Below are positions 25,055-33,013 of a DNA stretch of 64,000 nucleotides, one piece after another. Both the position numbers and the translations under genes were made by a program. Source of the stretch: DASVRZ01 sp038228695 (GTDB lineage Bacteria; Verrucomicrobiota; Verrucomicrobiia; Chthoniobacterales; DASVRZ01); NCBI GenBank assembly GCA_038228695.1, contig JBBRPA010000008.1, positions 1 through 64,000 of the forward strand, given 5' to 3'. Below the pieces are notes generated by a model that saw only the letters and a program-made list of their open reading frames with translations, was not told the DNA's origin and searched no databases. Position 1 is the first letter of the stretch, and every line of letters starts with the position of its first letter.

Positions 25055-26482
25055 ATGAATACACTAAACACACCCGCCGTTCTCGACTACAAAGTCGCCG
25101 ACATCACCCTGGCCGATTGGGGCCGTAAAGAAATCGACATCGCCGAGCAGGAAATGCCCGGTCTGATGTCCATCCGCGAACGCTACGCACCGAGCAAACC
25201 GCTCGCTGGCGTCCGCGTCACCGGGTCCCTCCACATGACTATCCAGACTGCCGTTCTCATCGAGACCATGGTCGCCCTGGGTGCCGACGTGCGCTGGGCC
25301 ACTTGCAACATCTTCTCCACCCAAGACCAAGCCGCCGCGGCCATCGCCGCCGCCGGTATCCCCGTCTTCGCGTGGAAAGGTGAATCCCTCGAGGAATACT
25401 GGGATTGCACCTGGAAGGCCATCGTCAACAATGACGGCAAAGGCCCGCAAATCGTCATCGACGACGGCGGCGACGTCACCCTTTTCCTCCACAAAGGTTA
25501 CGAACTTGAAAACGGCTCCGACTGGGTCAACACCCCAAGCGAAGCTCACGAAGAAGGCGTCATCAAAGCCCTCCTGAAAAAAGTTCACGCCGAGACTCCC
25601 TACATCTTCCACGAGATCGTGAAAGACTGGAAAGGCGTCGCCGAAGAGACCACCACCGGCGTTCATCGCCTCTACAAACTGCAAGAAAAGCAGACCTTGT
25701 TAGTCCCCGCCTTCAACGTGAACGACTCTGTCACCAAATCGAAATTCGATAACCTCTACGGTTGCCGCCATTCGCTCGTGGACGGACTCAACCGCGCCAT
25801 CGACGTCATGATCTCCGGCAAAGTCGCCGTCATCATCGGCTACGGCGACGTCGGCAAAGGCAGCGCCCAATCCCTTCGTGGCCAAGGCGCCCGCGTCATC
25901 ATCACCGAGATCGACCCGATCAACGCCCTGCAAGCCGCCATGGAAGGCTACGAAGTCACCACCATCGAGGAAACCCTCGGTCGCGCCGACATCTACGTCA
26001 CCACCACCGGCAACGTGGACGTGATCACCCTGGACCACATCTCCAAGATGAAAGACCAAGCGATCATCGCGAACATCGGCCACTTCGATAACGAGATCCA
26101 AGTCGACAAACTCGTCAACTTCCCCGGTATCACGCACCTCAACGTCAAGCCACAGGTCGATAAATACACCTTCCCGAACGGCAACAGCATCTACCTGCTC
26201 GCCGAAGGTCGTCTCGTCAACCTGGGCTGCGCCACCGGCCACCCATCGTTCGTCATGTCCGCGTCGTTCAGCAACCAAACCTTGGCTGCTCTCGACCTCT
26301 GGAAAAACAAAGACATCTACAAACCCGGCGTTTACGTCTTGCCAAAAATCCTCGACGAAGAAGTCGCGCGTTTGCACTTGGAAAAAATCGGCGTCAAACT
26401 CACGGTTCTCAGCGAGAAACAAGCCGCCTACCTCGACGTTCCCGTCGAAGGTCCCTACAAGCCGAACCACTACCGCTACTAA
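25055..26482 (+). CDS. ahcY: adenosylhomocysteinase
   Basis: 475 aa. Hydrolyses S-adenosylhomocysteine to homocysteine and adenosine with bound NAD. Visible features are VTGSLHMTIQTAVLIETL-like region near residue 60, the NAD site GYGDVGKGSAQSLRGQGA near residue 268, and the C-terminal KPNHYRY that closes over the cofactor. I use ATG 25055 because the open frame upstream to 24836 is antisense-free but overlaps the GxxExxY gene in another frame. Together with metK it completes the SAM cycle. Codon use here is notably C-ending and uniform, suggesting high expression. Confidence 0.97.
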   Translation: MNTLNTPAVLDYKVADITLADWGRKEIDIAEQEMPGLMSIRERYAPSKPLAGVRVTGSLHMTIQTAVLIETMVALGADVRWATCNIFSTQDQAAAAIAAAGIPVFAWKGESLEEYWDCTWKAIVNNDGKGPQIVIDDGGDVTLFLHKGYELENGSDWVNTPSEAHEEGVIKALLKKVHAETPYIFHEIVKDWKGVAEETTTGVHRLYKLQEKQTLLVPAFNVNDSVTKSKFDNLYGCRHSLVDGLNRAIDVMISGKVAVIIGYGDVGKGSAQSLRGQGARVIITEIDPINALQAAMEGYEVTTIEETLGRADIYVTTTGNVDVITLDHISKMKDQAIIANIGHFDNEIQVDKLVNFPGITHLNVKPQVDKYTFPNGNSIYLLAEGRLVNLGCATGHPSFVMSASFSNQTLAALDLWKNKDIYKPGVYVLPKILDEEVARLHLEKIGVKLTVLSEKQAAYLDVPVEGPYKPNHYRY

Positions 26483-26501
26483 CGGAGCGATCACGTTCAC
26501 G

Positions 26502-26534
26502 AAAAGCCCGTCCTGCAATGGACGGGCTTTTTTG
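26502..26534 (+). terminator. rho-independent terminator after ahcY
   Basis: AAAAGCCCGTCC (26502-26513), loop TGCAAT, GGACGGGCTTTT (26520-26531) followed by further Ts. A perfect 12-bp stem 20 bases after the ahcY stop. Confidence 0.95.
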
Positions 26535-26623
26535 TTAGGCTCGACATTTCTACATCCATTGTCGTTGCCAGTCCCGTTTCCTGAGTAAGCTGCATTATGC
26601 AGAAAACCCAAAAAAAATAAAAT

Positions 26624-26848
26624 ATGAAAAAACTCCTCTTTACCGTCTCTCTGGTCGCTTTGCTTTCCGCTTGCGAAAAAACAACCGTGATTCCCGCTGC
26701 CGATGCCCCTTCAGACACTCATACCACGATCGTAGTTCCAGCAGCCGCCGAAAAGAAAGTTGAGAATACCACCACGATTGTGAATCCTCCAGCAGCTACT
26801 TCCACTACGGAAACAGAGACCAAGACTGAGACGACCACGAAACCGTAA
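26624..26848 (+). CDS. small Thr-rich lipoprotein
   Basis: 74 aa. Signal peptide MKKLLFTVSLVALLSAC with a lipobox (LLSAC, Cys17). The mature 58 residues are low-complexity, rich in Thr, Ala, Pro, Val and Glu (TTTIV twice, TETETKTETTTKP at the end), so probably an unstructured surface or periplasmic tether. No homologue recognised. Own terminator downstream; a monocistronic gene between the ahcY terminator and its own. Confidence 0.75.
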   Translation: MKKLLFTVSLVALLSACEKTTVIPAADAPSDTHTTIVVPAAAEKKVENTTTIVNPPAATSTTETETKTETTTKP

Positions 26849-26869
26849 ATCCCGATCTTCCCTTTAATA

Positions 26870-26902
26870 AAAAGGCAACCGGCATCGTCTGGTTGCCTTT
26901 TT
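26870..26902 (+). terminator. rho-independent terminator of the small lipoprotein gene
   Basis: AAAAGGCAACC (26870-26880), 10-base loop, GGTTGCCTTTTT (26891-26902). An 11-bp stem whose U-tract is part of the arm, 21 bases after the stop. Confidence 0.93.
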
Positions 26903-27009
26903 GTGTTTTCATCGAAAGATGAACTGACCAGCAATGAAGAATTGCAACCTTTAGCTCGTGAGTTTATGCAAAGTAGTCGATTCTCAGTCCGCGACGTGTC
27001 CTAAATCCT

Positions 27010-27735
27010 ATGCAAGCTGCCCATACCCGCACCGTTATCCGAACCAATCACGCCCTCATCGCTCCCGACGGCTATGTGCCGAGTGTGTTACCGGGCTGGA
27101 CGGGCTGCACGAGCTATGTGCAAATCTCGTCCGCAATCGGCGCGGGACTGGGGCAATGGCTCATTGATCTGCAAAAAGGCGGCAACGGAGTAGGGGAGAC
27201 ATGGGGCTACGAAATGTTTCTCTATGTCGTGAGCGGTGGCATCACCGTGCAAAAGGCGAAAGTGGTCCAGGGCGGTTACGCGTTTCTGCCGCCGGGCACC
27301 AACTACGCGGTGAAAGGTGTGTCGAAAAATTCCCGAGTCCTGGTGTTTCGGAAGCGCTATGAGCCTCTCGCAGGTTACGAGGCACCGAGGTTCTTCACTG
27401 GGAACGAGGCCGATGTGAGCGAAGTGCCTTTTCTCGGCGATCCGCAGGCGCGTCTCAAAACGCTCATTCCTGATGCGCTCGGGGCGGACATGGCGATCAA
27501 TATTTTCACCTACGATCCCGGTGCCACGCTGCCATTTGTGGAGACGCATGTGATGGAGCACGGGATGTTTTTTCTCACTGGCGGCGGCGTTTATCGACTC
27601 GGAGACGATTGGTATCCCGTGACGGCGGGCGACGCCATCTGGATTGCGCCCTACTGCCCGCAATGGTTCATCGCCGCCGGACCCGGACCCGCCCGCTACA
27701 TCTACTACAAAGACGTCAATCGCATTCCACTTTAA
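27010..27735 (+). CDS. allE: (S)-ureidoglycine aminohydrolase (bicupin)
   Basis: 241 aa, two cupin domains in tandem, the usual size of AllE/UGlyAH. It releases ammonia from (S)-ureidoglycine to give ureidoglycolate in purine-ring breakdown. Evidence: the N-terminus with NHALIAPDGYVPSVLPGW, the first cupin around LYVVSGGITV, and the second with the metal-site pattern VETHVMEHGMFFLTGGG plus WYPVTAGDAIWIAPYCPQWF. Other allantoin genes (allantoinase, allantoicase) are not in the window, but xanthine dehydrogenase lies two genes downstream, which supports the assignment. Confidence 0.92.
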   Translation: MQAAHTRTVIRTNHALIAPDGYVPSVLPGWTGCTSYVQISSAIGAGLGQWLIDLQKGGNGVGETWGYEMFLYVVSGGITVQKAKVVQGGYAFLPPGTNYAVKGVSKNSRVLVFRKRYEPLAGYEAPRFFTGNEADVSEVPFLGDPQARLKTLIPDALGADMAINIFTYDPGATLPFVETHVMEHGMFFLTGGGVYRLGDDWYPVTAGDAIWIAPYCPQWFIAAGPGPARYIYYKDVNRIPL

Positions 27736-27748
27736 GAAAAAATAAATC

Positions 27749-27842
27749 GTCCGCAGATTACGCAGATTTACGCAGATTTACGCAGATCAAAATACGAAAA
27801 CTCAGTGTAAAAAAATCTGCGTTAATCTGCGCAATCTGCGGA
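27749..27842. repeat. non-coding copy of the CGCAGATT inverted-repeat element
   Basis: The left arm 27749-27788 has four CGCAGATT/ACGCAGAT units starting GTCCGCAGATT. The right arm (about 27811-27842) is the inverted counterpart ending CTGCGGAT. The 20-odd bases between are AT-rich and code for nothing. The ends match those of the GxxExxY element, so it looks like an internally deleted, non-autonomous copy. It fills the gap between allE and the DUF6986 gene. Confidence 0.88.
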
Positions 27843-27850
27843 TAAAAAAT

Positions 27851-29185
27851 ATGACTACACTAACACTCGAAGAAACCAGAGCCCTGACCGCTGAACTCAG
27901 CGCGGCCAACCGGAAATTCATGCTGACTTATCGGGGTGAATCCGATCGCCGACAAGCCGTGCACACCGTTTACGGCGGCGCACACCTCTTCAAAGCCGAT
28001 TCCACGGGCAAACTAGGAGCCGTCGCCCTTCGCTCACTTCAGGAATATGCGCCCGACGCACAAAAACTAACCTCGGTGCTTGGAGAAAGCTGGGACGCAA
28101 AATTCGCCGCCAAACTCTACGGCCGCATCACCGAAAAACTCGGGCGCGAACCAGTGGAAGACTTCCGCCTCGATTTCGAGGACGGCTACGGCAACCGCCT
28201 CGACGCCGAAGAGGACGGCCACGCCGTGAGTAGTGCGGAGCAGGTCGCTCTCGGTCTGGCCAACGGGACGCTTCCGCCCTTCATCGGGATTCGCGTGAAG
28301 CCTTTCAATGAGGATCTTAGAGCGCGCAGTCTGCGAACGTTTGATATTTTTATCTCGACGTTGGTTAAGAAAACAGGGGGCGTGCTGCCTCCTAATTTCG
28401 TTATTACGATTCCTAAAGTGCAGATTGCCGCGCAAGTTACGGCGGCTGCTAAAGTCTGTGATTTGTTAGAAACAAAATTAGGATTGGCGAAAGGCACGCT
28501 CCGCCTCGAATTAATGATCGAGACGCCGCAATCGGTTGTTAACAGCGAGGGCGTTTGTCCACTTCTTAGTTTCGTCGAAGCGGCAAACGATCGGTGTGCC
28601 AGCGTTCATTTTGGCGTTTACGATTACACTGCCTCGAGCGGCATCACCGCCGCCTACCAAGCCATGGGACATCCCACCTGCGACTTTGCCCGCTCGCACA
28701 TGATCGTATCGCTTGCCGGCACCGGGATCCATCTTTCCGATGGAGCGACTAATATTCTTCCCGTCGGTCCCAACCGCGGGGAACTAACACCGGCGCTGAT
28801 CACCGAAAACCACGCCGCCGTGCATGGTGCGTGGAAGCTAGCTTACCGCGACAACCTTCACTCGTTGCGAAACGGCATTTACCAAGGATGGGATCTTCAC
28901 CCGGCGCAATTCGTGGTGCGTTATGCAGCGGTCTATGCGTTTTTCTTGGAAGGGCTCGGAGCCGCTTCCGGGCGTCTTAAAGCTTTCGTCGAAAAAGCCG
29001 CGCTCGCTTCGCTTTTCGGCGAAGTTTTCGACGACGCCGCGACAGGACAGGGTTTGCTTAATTTCTTTCTCCGCGGCATCGGTTGCGGCGCAATCACGGA
29101 GGAGGAAGCCCTCCAAACGGGCCTTACTCTGGAGGAAATCCGCTCTCGTTCCTTCTTGAAGATTCTTGGAGATCGCCGGAAGTAA
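27851..29185 (+). CDS. DUF6986 family, HpcH/HpaI aldolase-like protein
   Basis: 444 aa. The sequence suggests a TIM-barrel of the citrate lyase beta/HpcH type: RLDFEDGYGNR (acidic metal-site segment) near residue 98, FVITIPKV near 178, LELMIETPQSVV near 218 with the conserved Glu, and VHFGVYDYTASSGI near 254. Such enzymes cleave or condense acyl units with oxaloacetate, glyoxylate or similar. Its place between ureidoglycine aminohydrolase and xanthine dehydrogenase suggests a role with glyoxylate, the end product of purine breakdown, for example malate-synthase-like chemistry; this is inference only. It ends 4 bases before the xdh start. Confidence 0.75.
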   Translation: MTTLTLEETRALTAELSAANRKFMLTYRGESDRRQAVHTVYGGAHLFKADSTGKLGAVALRSLQEYAPDAQKLTSVLGESWDAKFAAKLYGRITEKLGREPVEDFRLDFEDGYGNRLDAEEDGHAVSSAEQVALGLANGTLPPFIGIRVKPFNEDLRARSLRTFDIFISTLVKKTGGVLPPNFVITIPKVQIAAQVTAAAKVCDLLETKLGLAKGTLRLELMIETPQSVVNSEGVCPLLSFVEAANDRCASVHFGVYDYTASSGITAAYQAMGHPTCDFARSHMIVSLAGTGIHLSDGATNILPVGPNRGELTPALITENHAAVHGAWKLAYRDNLHSLRNGIYQGWDLHPAQFVVRYAAVYAFFLEGLGAASGRLKAFVEKAALASLFGEVFDDAATGQGLLNFFLRGIGCGAITEEEALQTGLTLEEIRSRSFLKILGDRRK

Positions 29186-29189
29186 ATCA

Positions 29190-32100
29190 ATGGGCGACGC
29201 CATTCAATTCCAACTCAACGGCCTCCCCGTCCGAGTCGAAAGCGTCTCCACTAACACTACCCTCGCCGACTGGCTTCGCTCGACCGGGCGCACCGGAACG
29301 AAAATTGGATGCGCCGAAGGTGATTGCGGCGCGTGCTCGGTTGCCATCGTTGACCGTGACGCCAAAGGCCGCCGCGTCTTTCGTTCGATTAATAGCTGCA
29401 TTGCCCTCCTTCCTGCGATGGAGGGACGGGAAATCATTACCGTCGAAGGACTAGCTAACAACGGTGAACTGCATCCCGTGCAGTCTGCGATGATTGAAAA
29501 CTATGGTTCGCAATGCGGCTATTGCACGCCCGGTTTCATCATGTCGATGTTCGAGGGTTACTACCGCGACAACCTAACCAAAAAATGGCAGATCGCCGAT
29601 CAACTCAATGGCAACCTCTGTCGTTGCACAGGTTATCGCCCGATTCGCGACGCAGCGGTGGAGACTTTATTAGGAGGAAAAAAGACAGATCGATTTACTG
29701 AGTTGTTGGCAGTTGGAAATGAAGCAGTAACCGATTCAGTTTACCAAAACAGAAGCGAAACATTTTATCGACCTGCTTCGCTGCAAGAATTGTTAGTTTT
29801 GAAAGCGACTCACCCGCAAGCTTGTTTGGTGGCAGGGGCCACCGAAGTCGGAGTGGAAATTAACAAGAAATTCTCCCGCTTCGAGACCCTAATTTCCTTG
29901 GACGCAGTTTCCGAGATAAGAGAGATCACGCAGACCGCGACCGAATGGAAAATCGGTTCCGGTGTGACGCTCACCGAAATCGAAGACGCTCTGGAAGGCG
30001 AGTTTCCTTCGCTGGATAAGATGCTTTGGGTCTTCGCCTCGCGTCAAATCCGCAATCGCGCCACCCTGGGAGGCAATCTGGTCACCGCCTCGCCAATTGG
30101 CGACATGGCTCCCGTGTTGTTAAGTCTCGATGCTTCTGCGGTTCTCGTTTCCGCAAGTGGTGAACGCACGGTTCCTCTCGCCGACTTCTTTATTAGCTAC
30201 CGCAAAACCATTCTGCGCGACAACGAAGTGATGTTAGCAGTTACGATTCCCCGAGTGTCGGATTGGCGTCGCGATTCCTTCAAAGTCTCGAAGCGTCGCG
30301 AGATGGATATTAGTATTGTCTCCGGTGCTTTTGCGGTGAAATTGGATGCCAGCGGACTCGTCCTAGACGCAAGACTAGCGTTTGGCGGTGTCGCTGCGAC
30401 TCCGGTGCGTGCTTTGAAAACGGAAGCCGCTTTGATCGGACAACCGCTCGATTCTGTTGCTGCGATGGAAATGCTGGACGCCGAATTTACGCCGATCGAT
30501 GACGTGCGCGGCAGTGCGACTTATCGCAAGGCGCTCATTGTGGGTTTGTGGCATAAATTCGTTACTGGCGATCAAAGCGAAGCGCAGGATGTCTTGCCCA
30601 CCTTCGATAACGTCGTGCCCGCTCTGAAGTGTCTCCCGCATGAAAGTGCGGTTGGGCACGTCTGCGGGAGTGCGCTCTACGTGGATGACGTGGCTGCAAA
30701 ACGCAAAATGCTAGAAATCTGGCCCGTGATGGCTCCCCATGCGCGAGCGAAGATTATTAGTCGCGATATGAGCGAAGCAGCGAAAATGCCCGGCATTATC
30801 AAAGTGTTAGTCGCAGAGGATGTGCCCGGCCTGAACGATGTGGGCGCGTCGATCCACGATGAAGTGTTACTGGCGGATACAGATGTCTGGTTTCATGGCC
30901 AGATCATTGCGATTGTCGTCGGGGAAACGGTCGAGGCTTGCCGACTGGCGGCAGATAAAGTCCGCGTCGAATACGAGGTTCTGCCGCATCTGCTAACCAT
31001 TCCCGAGGCCATTGCCGCAAACAGCTTTCACACCGAGCCGAACTTCATGCGGCGGGGAGACTGGACAGCGGCCCTCGCTGTGAGCACGCACCGTATCGAG
31101 AGTGAATTCGAATTGGGCGGTCAGGAACATTTCTATCTGGAAACCCAAGCTGCTTGGGCCGATGTCGATGCCGAGGGAAACGTGCTTATTTCTTCCTCGA
31201 CGCAGCATCCGAGCGAGATTCAAGCCGTCGTCTCGCACGTGCTTCATATCCCGCGCAATCGTATTACCGTGCAGGCACCACGGATGGGCGGCGGCTTCGG
31301 TGGCAAGGAAACACAGGGCAACACTTGGGCGGCGCTCACAGCTCTGGCTTCATTAAAAACCGGACGGCCCGTGCGCGTTCAGCTAGACCGCGATCTTGAT
31401 ATGCGCCTAACCGGGAAGCGGCACCCGTTTTATGCGAAGTTTTCTGTCGGCTTCGAGACGGATGGAAAACTCAACGCTCTGCAGTGTCAGCTTGTTTCCA
31501 ACGGTGGCTGGTCGCTCGATCTTTCCATGCCAGTGACGGATCGTGCGATGTTCCATATCGATAATGCGTATTACATTCCTAACCTCGAAGTCACGGGTCA
31601 GGTGGCAAAGACGAACATCACTTCGCAGACGGCTTTCCGTGGTTTCGGAGGGCCGCAGGGAATGTTAGTGATCGAGGAAATCATGGACCGCGTGGCGCGG
31701 GCGACGAACCTGCCGCCGGAGGTCGTGCGGGAGCGGAATTTCTACCATGGCACCGGCGAAACGAATACGACCCACTACGGACAGGAAATCGAGGACAACC
31801 GGGTGCAGCGCATCTGGAGCGAACTGATGGAGAGTTCGCAGTTTGTTAGTCGCAAGGCGGACATTGCCCAGTGGAATGCCAGCAGTCCACGCATTAAGCG
31901 AGGCATCGCAATTACGCCCGTCAAGTTTGGCATTTCGTTTACCCTGACCCATTACAATCAGGCTGGAGCGCTGGTGCTGGCTTATGTCGATGGCACGTTG
32001 CAGGTGAACCACGGCGGCACCGAGATGGGCCAGGGTCTTAATACGAAGATTCAAGGCGTGGTGATGCGCGAGCTAGGGCTGGGGAGCGAGCAGATCCGCA

Positions 32101-32882
32101 TGATGACGACGACGACCGACAAAGTGCCGAACACTTCAGCGACCGCTGCGTCCAGTGGGGCGGACCTTAATGGCGCGGCGGTGGCCAATGCTTGCGGGCT
32201 TCTGCGGGAACGACTCACACCACTCGCGGTGGAGTTGTTAGGAGTCGATCAACTCGTTTGGGCCGAAGGGAAAATCGCGGGTGGGGGAAAAGAGATTACT
32301 TTCGAGAAGTTAGTGCAGACTGCTTATGCGCGACGGATAAACCTATCGGCGACTGGTTTTTATGTGACTCCTAACATTCATTGGAATCGTACTCAGGGTA
32401 AGGGGCGTCCTTTTAATTACTACGCCTGCGGTGCGGCTGTGGCTGAGGTCGAGGTCGATGGTTACAACGGGATGAGCAAAATTCGCCGGGTGGATATCCT
32501 CCATGATGTGGGAAATTCGCTGAACGAGGGCATTGATCGCGGTCAGATTGAGGGTGGCTTCGTCCAAGGCATGGGCTGGCTTACCCGCGAGCAACTCAAA
32601 TGGGATAAAAAATCCGGGCGTCTCCTCTCCCAAGGCGCAAGCACCTATGAGATCCCTGCCTTCAGCGACGCTCCGGCAGAGTTCAACGTGAAATTGCTCA
32701 CCAACGCCCACAATTCCCGGGCTGTGCACGGCAGCAAAGCGGTAGGCGAGCCTCCGCTCATGCTAGCCATTTCTGTTCGCGAAGCGATTCGCGATGCCGT
32801 AGTGGCTTTGGGTGGAAGCGGGAGTTTGCCGTCGCCTGCAAGTGGCGAAGCGATTTTGGGAGCATACGCGTCTCGCGTGTAG
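29190..32882 (+). CDS. xdh: single-chain xanthine dehydrogenase
   Basis: 1230 aa, all domains on one chain as in eukaryotes. Residues 1-165: two [2Fe-2S] domains (Cys41, Cys46, Cys49; CGYC and CRC near 112 and 147). About 190-470: FAD domain (VAGATEVGVE, ATLGGNLVTASPIGD). About 500-1220: molybdopterin domains with HFYLETQ, TAFRGFGGPQG (substrate Arg) and GSKAVGEPPLML (catalytic Glu). It oxidises hypoxanthine and xanthine to urate. ATG 29190 follows the previous stop by 4 bases. The last five residues (YASRV) and the stop are encoded by a REP palindrome that has landed at the gene end; the protein otherwise looks complete. Confidence 0.95.
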   Translation: MGDAIQFQLNGLPVRVESVSTNTTLADWLRSTGRTGTKIGCAEGDCGACSVAIVDRDAKGRRVFRSINSCIALLPAMEGREIITVEGLANNGELHPVQSAMIENYGSQCGYCTPGFIMSMFEGYYRDNLTKKWQIADQLNGNLCRCTGYRPIRDAAVETLLGGKKTDRFTELLAVGNEAVTDSVYQNRSETFYRPASLQELLVLKATHPQACLVAGATEVGVEINKKFSRFETLISLDAVSEIREITQTATEWKIGSGVTLTEIEDALEGEFPSLDKMLWVFASRQIRNRATLGGNLVTASPIGDMAPVLLSLDASAVLVSASGERTVPLADFFISYRKTILRDNEVMLAVTIPRVSDWRRDSFKVSKRREMDISIVSGAFAVKLDASGLVLDARLAFGGVAATPVRALKTEAALIGQPLDSVAAMEMLDAEFTPIDDVRGSATYRKALIVGLWHKFVTGDQSEAQDVLPTFDNVVPALKCLPHESAVGHVCGSALYVDDVAAKRKMLEIWPVMAPHARAKIISRDMSEAAKMPGIIKVLVAEDVPGLNDVGASIHDEVLLADTDVWFHGQIIAIVVGETVEACRLAADKVRVEYEVLPHLLTIPEAIAANSFHTEPNFMRRGDWTAALAVSTHRIESEFELGGQEHFYLETQAAWADVDAEGNVLISSSTQHPSEIQAVVSHVLHIPRNRITVQAPRMGGGFGGKETQGNTWAALTALASLKTGRPVRVQLDRDLDMRLTGKRHPFYAKFSVGFETDGKLNALQCQLVSNGGWSLDLSMPVTDRAMFHIDNAYYIPNLEVTGQVAKTNITSQTAFRGFGGPQGMLVIEEIMDRVARATNLPPEVVRERNFYHGTGETNTTHYGQEIEDNRVQRIWSELMESSQFVSRKADIAQWNASSPRIKRGIAITPVKFGISFTLTHYNQAGALVLAYVDGTLQVNHGGTEMGQGLNTKIQGVVMRELGLGSEQIRMMTTTTDKVPNTSATAASSGADLNGAAVANACGLLRERLTPLAVELLGVDQLVWAEGKIAGGGKEITFEKLVQTAYARRINLSATGFYVTPNIHWNRTQGKGRPFNYYACGAAVAEVEVDGYNGMSKIRRVDILHDVGNSLNEGIDRGQIEGGFVQGMGWLTREQLKWDKKSGRLLSQGASTYEIPAFSDAPAEFNVKLLTNAHNSRAVHGSKAVGEPPLMLAISVREAIRDAVVALGGSGSLPSPASGEAILGAYASRV

Positions 32883-33010
32883 TTTCAGGCGTCTCGCCGG
32901 AAATGCGTTAACAATCGCGAAGCGCACTCTCTAAGTAGTGCGGCTATCGAAGAGTGAAGGGCGTTTTGGGCGAGGCGCCCAAAACAACCCGCGAGGCGCG
33001 TATCGTCCCG
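32864..33010. repeat. REP/BIME element at the xdh-glmM junction
   Basis: It starts ATACGCGTCTCGCGTGT (32864-32880), then GGCGTCTCGCC (32888-32898), a perfect 9-bp hairpin TTTTGGGCG/CGCCCAAAA (32964-32984), and ends with CGCGAGGCGCG and TATCGTCCCG (to 33010). The first 17 bases are the exact reverse complement of 41540-41556, and the last 14 (CGCGTATCGTCCCG) are identical to 41550-41563, both at the right end of the RAYT insertion in recG. It therefore appears to be the transposase-less form of the same repeat family. Confidence 0.85.
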
Positions 33011-33013
33011 ATG

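Noticed and set aside
24577..27842. CGCAGATT tandem units as a CRISPR array
   Set aside because: The units are 8-9 bp with 1-2-bp spacers, arranged in inverted arms; there are no unique spacers and no cas genes.
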